Translations under genes and position numbers: made by a program
IMG/VR virus record: IMGVR_UViG_3300014720_000108
Location: 1 to 32,772 of that record
Direction: 5' to 3' (one strand)
DNA from: a virus
Length of the DNA: 32,772 bases
The notes under the pieces: generated by a model
The model's input: the letters and a program-made list of their open reading frames with translations, nothing else
Databases searched by the model: none
What the model was told of the DNA's origin: nothing
Part shown: in pieces, positions 8,023 to 14,719 of the stretch
How the letters are laid out: the number at the start of each line of letters is the position of its first letter
Position numbering within the stretch: the first letter of the stretch is position 1

Positions 8023-9740
8023 AAAAATTTAAACATTTCGCTTATTATAATAGGTTTATTATTTTCAATTAATTCATCAACAACTAAATTTCTCAATCTA
8101 CCATTTAATCTTTTAATGTTTTGTGCTTCTGTTTTTGGATCCAGAAGATTTTTAACTTGCTCAAATATTATAGGAAATTCTTCCATTGATGAAATAATAT
8201 CAAAACAATATTTGCCAAAAACATTTGGTTTCATAAACTGTTCAAACATAGGATATATTTGTTCCAATAATTTATTTTCTGCAAGATTCATTATCCACAT
8301 TTCACACATTTCTTCATTGGTAAATGAATAACAAGAAGATATTGTTTTGAAATATGTTCTTTTATTTTTATATAAGCTATTTTGATTATCAACACCAAAC
8401 TCATCTATAAGATCACTATAAACTTCAACCAATTTTATATCATATTTTTCTAAGTAATCTTTTTGCGTCAAATCACTATCAGGCAAAAACATGTAATCAT
8501 GACGATAACTTGTCCATGCTTTGAAGTTCCACATTATTTCCCACTCAGCATAAAAATCATCAAGCGTACTACCTGGCATACCCATAATAAGTTCGATAGC
8601 TGGCACAGGATAACCTTCCTCATGGCAACGCTTATGTATATGCTCACTAAGTTTTATTTTATCTTCAAAAGATAAATCGGCTCTTTTAGCAATCTTCATT
8701 GCTTCATCAGATATACTTTGAATAGATACTGTTGGTACAATGCTAATATATTCTTCATCAAATTGTAATTTACTAACATCATCCATACCAGCTACTAATG
8801 CTTGTCCACCTTCTTTACTTAATACAGGACTATGTTTCTCAGGTCCAGGCCCTACAACATCAAACCATGCATCAACCAAATTAATTCTTCTTTTTAAATC
8901 TTTACTTTTCATTGTACTAATATCAGTACAATTAACACCATTTTCCCAAGCAAATTTAAATATTTCAATATCTCTATCTTTAAATGCACCAAAGTTAGCA
9001 TCGGTTAAATATACATCTCTAAATCCAGCCTTTTTTAAAGCAAGTAAATCTTTTTTAACTATCTCAATAGGTTTTTTATAAATTTTAGAATCAATACCTC
9101 CACCCCATTCACAATAAACACAAGCATAAGGACAACCTCTAGTTGTTTCAATAATGCAAAATGGTTCTAATTCATTTTTACAGGCATAATTTCGAATTTC
9201 TTTCAGATAATCAATATGTTCCTCATATACGCTATAACTAGGCATAAATTGATCACATTGTTTTGAACTTCTTAATTCCCATGAAAGAGATTCTATATCT
9301 GGATTACCTGAAAATTCAAAATACGAATCGATCAATTCTTGTACAAACACTTCACCTGGCTTAGTAGGTTTTAAAATAAAATCATACATTGATCTATTAA
9401 TTAGAAATAAAGGATCATTTGTACCAATTTGTGGCCCACCTAAAACACAAATGCTTGTTGGATATTTTTCTTTTATCAATAAAGCTAATTGATCACAGAC
9501 TTCATAATTCCATATGTAACTAGAAAACAAATAGATTTCATTTTGGCCTATTTCATCAAGTATTTCTTGAACATTAGTATACTTGTTAAATTTATAAGGA
9601 GCAGGATTAAAAATTACCTTATCATTATTTTTTCCAAATCTTTTGTAATGAGATTGGAACATAAGATATGCCGCATTATTTGCTAAGCACCAATCTGCAT
9701 GTGGAGGATTGATGAAGCATACTCTACTTCGATTCAACAT
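8019..9740 (-). CDS. Cobalamin-binding-like radical SAM protein (573 aa)
   Basis: The central motif IETTRGCPYACVYCEWGGG gives CX3CX2C at C203, C207 and C210, with the 'ETTRGCP..C.YC' context typical of B12-dependent radical-SAM proteins. The first 150 residues (RVCFINPPHADW..., IYLFSSYIWN, CVLGGPQIGTNDP, FILKPTKPGEVFVQELID) follow the Rossmann-like cobalamin-binding domain pattern, without the DxHxxG motif that supplies a lower axial His. The remaining 350 residues resemble the TIM-barrel continuation (TVSIQSISDEAM, IELIMGMPGSTLDDF). ATG 9740 is chosen over 9770 because AAGGAAG lies nine bases before it; it then overlaps the upstream gene by 17 bases. Family members often methylate unactivated carbons; the substrate is unknown. 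Confidence 0.88.
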   Translation of the reverse strand: MLNRSRVCFINPPHADWCLANNAAYLMFQSHYKRFGKNNDKVIFNPAPYKFNKYTNVQEILDEIGQNEIYLFSSYIWNYEVCDQLALLIKEKYPTSICVLGGPQIGTNDPLFLINRSMYDFILKPTKPGEVFVQELIDSYFEFSGNPDIESLSWELRSSKQCDQFMPSYSVYEEHIDYLKEIRNYACKNELEPFCIIETTRGCPYACVYCEWGGGIDSKIYKKPIEIVKKDLLALKKAGFRDVYLTDANFGAFKDRDIEIFKFAWENGVNCTDISTMKSKDLKRRINLVDAWFDVVGPGPEKHSPVLSKEGGQALVAGMDDVSKLQFDEEYISIVPTVSIQSISDEAMKIAKRADLSFEDKIKLSEHIHKRCHEEGYPVPAIELIMGMPGSTLDDFYAEWEIMWNFKAWTSYRHDYMFLPDSDLTQKDYLEKYDIKLVEVYSDLIDEFGVDNQNSLYKNKRTYFKTISSCYSFTNEEMCEMWIMNLAENKLLEQIYPMFEQFMKPNVFGKYCFDIISSMEEFPIIFEQVKNLLDPKTEAQNIKRLNGRLRNLVVDELIENNKPIIISEMFKFL

Positions 9741-10743
9741 ATTTAAATACTTCCTTAAACACACATTCATCCATATCTTTAACTAAGTTTTTATAATCAT
9801 TTCTTATGAAACAAGTAAAACCACATCTATTATAATATTCACATGAAAAACAATCATATTCTTTTAAAAATAATTGTATGATTTTTGTTCCACCCAACTC
9901 TTGTGTTTTTGGATCTTTTAATAATACACTTCCAGAACATCCTTTTGGTGTACTATTGTCATTCATTATGGTAAAACTACTACCTCTTGTACAAGACATT
10001 TTATAGTTTTTATCTTTGTTTAGAAAATATTTTACATTGTTGCATTTTGGATAATGATCAACAAGATGTTTATAGAAGGTAAATAATTCGGATTGTTTTG
10101 GCATTAATGCATCGTTAAAATTTTTTCCTGGTAGTAATTTATCCCAATCACAAATAAAATTTGAATAAAGATAGTCAAAATAAGGATCACCTTTTAATAA
10201 CTTATCGATGTTTTGTTTTGTGATGACCAAACTTATAATATTAATATATTCTTTAAATTTTTCAATGTTTCTTTTATAAATTTCAAATTGTTCATTGTTA
10301 AATCTACCTGCTAAATCATAAGAAACATTCATCTTCAAATTGTTTTTCTTACAAAAATTCACAACTTCATCGATACAGTCATATACTAAATTAGTAACAA
10401 AAAGAAATGTTATCTCTTTATCTTGTGACACATTTGATCTTATTGTATCTATAAATTCTTGATAGTAATTTAAAAATCCATCTTTGACGAATTTATCTTG
10501 AAATAATTCACCACCCATGATATGCATCAAAAATTGTTTTTTAGGATTATTATTAATGAATTCTATAATTTTTGGGCACTTGCTAAGTATTTCTTCTTTG
10601 CTAGCACCCAATAAATCATTGTGATTTTGAGGGCAAAAAACACATGACATATTACAATGTTCAAAAAATAAAATGACCACTTCTACATAATCTATAATTT
10701 TATCTTTTATTACATCATAAAAAAAATCTTCATTGTTTAACAT
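9724..10743 (-). CDS. Radical SAM/SPASM protein (339 aa)
   Basis: CX3CX2C occurs in EHCNMSCVFCPQNH (C30, C34, C37), preceded by a longer N-terminal lead (about 29 residues) than in its siblings. HIMGGELFQD supplies the SAM-binding GGE. The C-terminus has CTRGSSF, a PKGCSGS loop and CFSCEYYNRCGFTC (C298, C301, C307, C311), then C327. The CX2CX5CX3C...C spacing is the SPASM signature, so two extra [4Fe-4S] clusters are likely. It begins five bases after the upstream oxygenase. SPASM enzymes typically form thioether, C-C or C-O links, or oxidise side chains, in ribosomal peptides; which of these applies cannot be told from sequence. Confidence 0.9.
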   Translation of the reverse strand: MLNNEDFFYDVIKDKIIDYVEVVILFFEHCNMSCVFCPQNHNDLLGASKEEILSKCPKIIEFINNNPKKQFLMHIMGGELFQDKFVKDGFLNYYQEFIDTIRSNVSQDKEITFLFVTNLVYDCIDEVVNFCKKNNLKMNVSYDLAGRFNNEQFEIYKRNIEKFKEYINIISLVITKQNIDKLLKGDPYFDYLYSNFICDWDKLLPGKNFNDALMPKQSELFTFYKHLVDHYPKCNNVKYFLNKDKNYKMSCTRGSSFTIMNDNSTPKGCSGSVLLKDPKTQELGGTKIIQLFLKEYDCFSCEYYNRCGFTCFIRNDYKNLVKDMDECVFKEVFKYVESK

Positions 10744-10748
10744 TTTTG

Positions 10749-11264
10749 TTAAGTTTTAGGCAAAATAAATTCGAAAGAAGCTAATCTTCTTTTCGTATTT
10801 GCTGTATCAGCTTTGTGTAAAAATTTTTCAGATTGATTTAACCATACTAACATATCCCTTTTTGGATAAATTTTTTGTTCTCCAAAAGGTCCTTTAACAT
10901 ATAAAGCTCCACCAGTTTTTTCAGACATGTCATCAAAATAAAGTAAAAAATTACAATCTACTCCTTTTCCTTCATTACTATCATTGTGCCATTGTTGTGA
11001 TCCAAAATCAACTCCATCCCATATGCCTACATTTCCTAAAGTAAAAGAATTGTAAATTTTTTTTAAATGTTTTTCAGCTATTTTTATTTGAACTTTTTTT
11101 AAAATTGAAAGAACATTTTTAGGTATATAAGATTCGTATTCTTTTTCTTCAAAAATTTCACAATTTTCTATTTTGTAATCTTCAATATTTTTGAAATGTT
11201 TTATAAGATTTGATTGGTGTATAATGCAACATCCTTCTGTTAAAAAATTTTCATATGTTGTCAT
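10749..11264 (-). CDS. 2OG-Fe(II) oxygenase, prolyl-4-hydroxylase-like, paralogue 1 (171 aa)
   Basis: Iron-site residues H93 and D95 lie in QQWHNDSNEG and H150 in KFLHKAD; the 2-oxoglutarate arginine is R159 or R160 in TKRRLASFEF. The IWDGVDFGSQQWHND and FLLYFDDMSEKTGGALYVKG segments align without large gaps with the oxygenases at 7501-8022 and 6740-7264. ATG 11264 overlaps the TGA of the upstream gene as ATGA; this fits better than the TTG two codons earlier. It is the first recognisable enzyme downstream of the cysteine-histidine-tailed 193-residue protein and two unknown proteins. A protein hydroxylase role is inferred. Confidence 0.9.
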   Translation of the reverse strand: MTTYENFLTEGCCIIHQSNLIKHFKNIEDYKIENCEIFEEKEYESYIPKNVLSILKKVQIKIAEKHLKKIYNSFTLGNVGIWDGVDFGSQQWHNDSNEGKGVDCNFLLYFDDMSEKTGGALYVKGPFGEQKIYPKRDMLVWLNQSEKFLHKADTANTKRRLASFEFILPKT

Positions 11265-12397
11265 ACGCAATAATATTGAAATTTTTCTTTTGTGTTTTCT
11301 TTAACACAATTTAAAACAAAATCAATAAAATAATGATTAACTGTTTCTAAATCTATTGAATAAAAAGTACCAGCAGCATGATTACCTTTTAATTCAAAAT
11401 CAATAATTTCTTTCAATTCTTCATCTGTCATTACATCTTTGGTTATATGTTTCAAAAATGTTAATTTGTATTTGTCTGATTTATTGAATCTATAAAAATT
11501 TTCTTCTTCCCATTCTTCGCCAGAAATTTCAGTAAACTTTATAAAATTATCAATATCTTCATCTGTTATATTTTCAAATTTAATATTTCCAGATGTAGAA
11601 GGTTTAAATAGTCCTTCATTATTCCATATTTCTTTTTTAAAGAACACTTTTACTAAAGGAGATTCATCATTTACAATATCATAGAAATTAGAAAAATCAT
11701 AAACTTTTGTTGTTTGTAATTTTTGTTGGAAAGCTTTTCGCAATAAATGTACTAATAATATTTCTTTTATTTCGTAAAAATATTTTTCTAAATCTTTTTT
11801 AATTAAAACTTTTAATATTTTTTTAACTTCTTCTGAAGAAGATCCATCAAATAAATAAGATGCAAGTAAAAATTCAATACTAAAAAATTTTTTATTTTCT
11901 TTGACGAAATTTTCTTTTTCAGTTTTATTAATATTAATAATTTCAAATAAACTATCAAATAAATTTTTTTCAAAATTTAAATAGTATTGTGTATGACTAA
12001 TTCTCATTCGACCATTTGAAAATAAATTTTCTTTAAATGAATAAGATTTTAATAGACTATAACATTCATCGCATTTTGGTTCTTTCAAAACCAATTTATA
12101 CCAATTAATTAAAATTTTTAAAAAATTCTCAGAATCAGAATAAATTACAATTGGTTTATTTCTTTCTTCTAGCTTTAATGAAATTTGATTCATCATGTCA
12201 ACAAAAGATGAAAATGTTTTATTTTCACCAATTAATTCTTCTAAAGAAAGAGAAAAATAAAATAATTTTCCATCAAAACTATTTTCTAAATCAGAAGATA
12301 CTCTATAACCGTGATTTTTGGATATTACAATACGGTCTCTAAAAGTATTTAAATTTTCATCTATATCTAAGTAAATTTTTTTAAACAGGTGTAACAT
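11261..12397 (-). CDS. Unrecognised protein of the modification block (378 aa)
   Basis: I do not recognise this protein. It opens MLHLFKKIYLDIDENLNTFR and has a strand-like VIYSDSENFLKILINWYK stretch near residues 100-120. A long charged helical middle follows, then a C-terminal part with GEEWEEENFYRFN and HAAGTFYSIDL, ending in QYYCV. No signal peptide, membrane segment or known catalytic motif is seen. It overlaps the 229-residue gene upstream by 17 bases and the oxygenase downstream by ATGA. Its coding DNA is extremely rich in A and T and the protein in Lys, Glu, Asn and Phe. Position immediately after the putative substrate and before the enzymes suggests a partner or scaffold role, which is inference only. 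Confidence 0.72.
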   Translation of the reverse strand: MLHLFKKIYLDIDENLNTFRDRIVISKNHGYRVSSDLENSFDGKLFYFSLSLEELIGENKTFSSFVDMMNQISLKLEERNKPIVIYSDSENFLKILINWYKLVLKEPKCDECYSLLKSYSFKENLFSNGRMRISHTQYYLNFEKNLFDSLFEIININKTEKENFVKENKKFFSIEFLLASYLFDGSSSEEVKKILKVLIKKDLEKYFYEIKEILLVHLLRKAFQQKLQTTKVYDFSNFYDIVNDESPLVKVFFKKEIWNNEGLFKPSTSGNIKFENITDEDIDNFIKFTEISGEEWEEENFYRFNKSDKYKLTFLKHITKDVMTDEELKEIIDFELKGNHAAGTFYSIDLETVNHYFIDFVLNCVKENTKEKFQYYCV

Positions 12398-13070
12398 TTA
12401 ATTCAGTTCCTTGTTTGAAATATTTTTCTGCCAAACCATTAGCTATACCCCATGTCATCAAGAAAAGTGGATTATTATTATTTGCCCAATAATAATACAA
12501 ATTTTTTCCTTTAAACATGTATTCTTTGAAAAAATCTTCATAAAAAAATAATTCATTACTTTTCATATTTTCAAATAATAAATTAAAATCTTCGTATTTG
12601 AAAAGATTTACAAAATTATATCCTAAGTCATCACAACTTTTGTGTTCTTTAGATTCAATATCTTTTTTGAAAGTTTCAGAATTAACACAATAAAAATTAT
12701 ACAAAGACATACTTTCTAATAATTTTAAAATTTTGTTGAGTTCTTCTTTATTTTTTTCAATGAAGTCTTTGTAACCAAAATTACTAATGCCTTTTATTTC
12801 TAAAAAAATATTTAAAAATTCTTTTTCTAAAGAAGGTATAGATATAATATTTTTAGTTTTTAAATAATTCATCAATAAATTTTGGTGATCCTCTTTGTTT
12901 TTGTCAAAAATTAAATCACACGGCAAATCTAAATTAGAAAGATAAATTAAAAATTTTTCATTTTTTAAATTGCTATTATCATAATCAATTAAAAAAATTT
13001 TTTGTTTATCATTAAAATATTCTTTCAATTTTTCAATCGCAATTGGCGCAACTGTTTCAATTATATTCAT
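12381..13070 (-). CDS. Unrecognised protein translationally coupled to the CH-tailed protein (229 aa)
   Basis: I do not recognise this protein. It begins MNIIETVAPIAIEKLKEYFN, followed by KIFLIDYDNSNLKN and CDLIFDKNKEDH, an alternating strand/helix pattern. It ends with a more conserved-looking YYYWANNNNPLFLMTWGIAN and the tail GTELNVTPV. ATG 13070 is preferred to ATG 13097 because it overlaps the preceding TAA (TAATG) and has AGAGGAAGAAG just upstream. Those bases also encode the last residues of the 193-residue protein. Such tight coupling suggests near-equimolar synthesis with that protein, for example as chaperone or recognition factor; this is inference from arrangement. Confidence 0.72.
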   Translation of the reverse strand: MNIIETVAPIAIEKLKEYFNDKQKIFLIDYDNSNLKNEKFLIYLSNLDLPCDLIFDKNKEDHQNLLMNYLKTKNIISIPSLEKEFLNIFLEIKGISNFGYKDFIEKNKEELNKILKLLESMSLYNFYCVNSETFKKDIESKEHKSCDDLGYNFVNLFKYEDFNLLFENMKSNELFFYEDFFKEYMFKGKNLYYYWANNNNPLFLMTWGIANGLAEKYFKQGTELNVTPV

Positions 13071-13651
13071 TATCTTCTTCCTCTTGAACCATGGCAATTA
13101 CTATGACATGAATTATGGCAAACACTATATGATGCTAAAAATACATTCTGACGCTGGTTATTATTGTATTGAGAATGACAATCGTCAATAAATTGTACCA
13201 ACCGATATGCATTAATTGTTGCTCCTTCAATTATGTTACCAGTTGATCCAGGATTTGAAAATCCTGGTGCCGCATAAGCTGGTGTCATATGACTTATACC
13301 TGTGCGTGTTTCACTTGTTTGTGCCGGACCACCACTTGCTGTAACAACTCTTGTAACAGATACAGATCTTATTCTACAGTATTCTACAGATCGACCAATT
13401 ATATAATCTTTTATGCCTTGATCATCAATTATATTTCCTGGATTTATACTATTGGTACTTGTAGGAGCTAATGGCAAACCACTCGTTGATCCTCCATAAG
13501 CCGATGTAAATGCGGGATTTGGAATATCAGGAAAATGATAATTATTTGTGCCATATGTTATCCATGAGTTTGCATACGTAACAAATCTACTAAAAAAAGT
13601 ATCATAAAAATCTTGAGCTTGTACTGTTTGTCCAGCTGTTATTTGTGGCAT
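13070..13651 (-). CDS. Virion-like protein with CHxxCHxxCH-GSRGRR tail, candidate modification substrate (193 aa)
   Basis: The first 150 residues are rich in Gly, Ser, Thr and Asn with phage-structural character (MPQITAGQTVQAQDFYDTFF, PGNIIDDQGIKDYIIGRS, GFSNPGSTGNIIEGATINAY) and contain only one cysteine, C92. The C-terminus then has C158-H159 and three regularly spaced pairs, C178-H179, C182-H183 and C186-H187, followed by GSRGRR. No enzyme motif or signal peptide is seen. It has its own late-type promoter and an AAGGAG ribosome binding site before ATG 13651, so it is probably made in quantity late, like virion proteins. It is surrounded by radical-SAM and oxygenase genes. Substrate or metal-binding tail protein are the two readings I favour; neither is proven. 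Confidence 0.8.
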   Translation of the reverse strand: MPQITAGQTVQAQDFYDTFFSRFVTYANSWITYGTNNYHFPDIPNPAFTSAYGGSTSGLPLAPTSTNSINPGNIIDDQGIKDYIIGRSVEYCRIRSVSVTRVVTASGGPAQTSETRTGISHMTPAYAAPGFSNPGSTGNIIEGATINAYRLVQFIDDCHSQYNNNQRQNVFLASYSVCHNSCHSNCHGSRGRR

Positions 13652-13670
13652 TTAAAAACTCCTTTTTGCT

Positions 13671-13678
13671 TATTTATA
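13671..13678 (-). promoter_or_regulatory. T4-type late promoter (TATAAATA) before the CH-tailed protein
   Basis: The minus-strand octamer TATAAATA matches the T4 late-promoter consensus perfectly. It sits 19 bases upstream of ATG 13651, in the 27-base gap after the radical-SAM gene, and is followed by AAGGAG seven bases before the ATG. In T4 this element is used by RNA polymerase with the phage sigma-like and clamp-dependent late factors. It implies a separate strong late transcript for the 193-residue protein and the genes after it. Confidence 0.72.
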
Positions 13679-14719
13679 TCAAGCCACCAACTTTAAATTC
13701 CATACCCTTTTACTATTACCTTTGAGTTCTTTCATTAAACTTTTAGGTGCACCGCAAATATCATCTTGCCACTTCAATTGATGGCAGTCTCCACCACAAT
13801 ATTCAAAAACTTCGCAAGAAAAACACCTAGAGTCTATATTTCTTTCGCAAGCAATATTTTCTATTCTTTTCGGACTATCTAAAAGCTCTTTAATATTCTG
13901 ATCGATATGTCCAAACTGGAACTCTGGTGCTGCATTTGGGCAACCAGATATTGTACCGTCAGCATTTAAAGTGAATAATTTTTCTTCGCAATCACGGCAA
14001 AAAGTTCCACCTCTATTAAAATTTTTCTCAAACTTATCATATACAGTTTCTAAAAATTCATTTTCGAACCAGTATCTAGCTTCATACTGTTCTGATTGTT
14101 TATGCATTTTCAAAAACCATTGATCTTGGTCAATATTAGAAGGAAATATTTCTGGATGTTTGTTTGCACTTCCGTCTTCAGTAAGTCTTTCAAATGCTAC
14201 TTCTTGAACACCTAAAGTTTTTATCCAAGATAATAGATGTATTGGTTCTATGTCTATCGTATCTTGGGTAACGCTTACAAATAATTTTATAGTTACACCT
14301 TCATTTAACAAAGTCTGTACATTTTTATACCAAAGATTTGATTGCTTTTCATTGTCAAATCTTATTTTAGGATCCCAAGAAGTTCCTATTCTACTACCAA
14401 GGGGACCTTTGATAAAGTCAATATGTTCTTGCGTTAATTTAAATACTAAATTTGTTGTAACGCCCCAAGAAATTTGTGGCCACAAATCTTTACACTCATT
14501 CCAAACATACTGCATTTGTTCAACTGGTGCCAGAAAAGGTTCACCCCCATGGAATTCACAATGAAGTGTGCCAGAATTTATAGAAGTAAAGCGTTTGATC
14601 CAATCTGTAACTTTTTTGTAATCCCAATAAATTTTAGGGCCATTAATACCATTTGTGAAACAATGTTTGCAGTTAAGATTACATGTTTCAGTTGTTTTTA
14701 AATAAAACATATAATTCAT
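13679..14719 (-). CDS. Radical SAM/SPASM protein, sulfatase-maturase-like architecture (346 aa)
   Basis: The N-terminus has KTTETCNLNCKHCFTNG with CX3CX2C (C13, C17, C20) and HCEFHGGEPF with the GGE motif at 58-60. The C-terminus holds TFCRDCEEKL, TISGCPNA and CFSCEVFEYCGGDC (C299, C302, C308, C312), then C322. This is the complete SPASM pattern CX2CX5CX3C...C preceded by a GCPN loop. The architecture is that of anaerobic sulfatase maturases and RiPP thioether or crosslinking enzymes, about 370 residues long, so this is near full length. It starts by ATGA overlap with the cupin-like gene and stops one base beyond the late promoter of the 193-residue protein, whose modification is its most economical job. 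Confidence 0.92.
   Translation of the reverse strand: MNYMFYLKTTETCNLNCKHCFTNGINGPKIYWDYKKVTDWIKRFTSINSGTLHCEFHGGEPFLAPVEQMQYVWNECKDLWPQISWGVTTNLVFKLTQEHIDFIKGPLGSRIGTSWDPKIRFDNEKQSNLWYKNVQTLLNEGVTIKLFVSVTQDTIDIEPIHLLSWIKTLGVQEVAFERLTEDGSANKHPEIFPSNIDQDQWFLKMHKQSEQYEARYWFENEFLETVYDKFEKNFNRGGTFCRDCEEKLFTLNADGTISGCPNAAPEFQFGHIDQNIKELLDSPKRIENIACERNIDSRCFSCEVFEYCGGDCHQLKWQDDICGAPKSLMKELKGNSKRVWNLKLVA

Noticed and set aside
13070-13651. c-type haem attachment motif in CHNSCHSNCH
   Set aside because: The usual motif is CxxCH; here the spacing is CxxxCH, a rare variant. There is no signal peptide for export, and T4-like virion proteins are not known to carry haem c.
4742-14719. Queuosine or archaeosine pathway radical SAM (QueE-like) for phage DNA modification
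   Set aside because: QueE has a different cysteine arrangement and is encoded with QueC, QueD and FolE-type genes. None of these is present and the SPASM-like C-termini do not fit.
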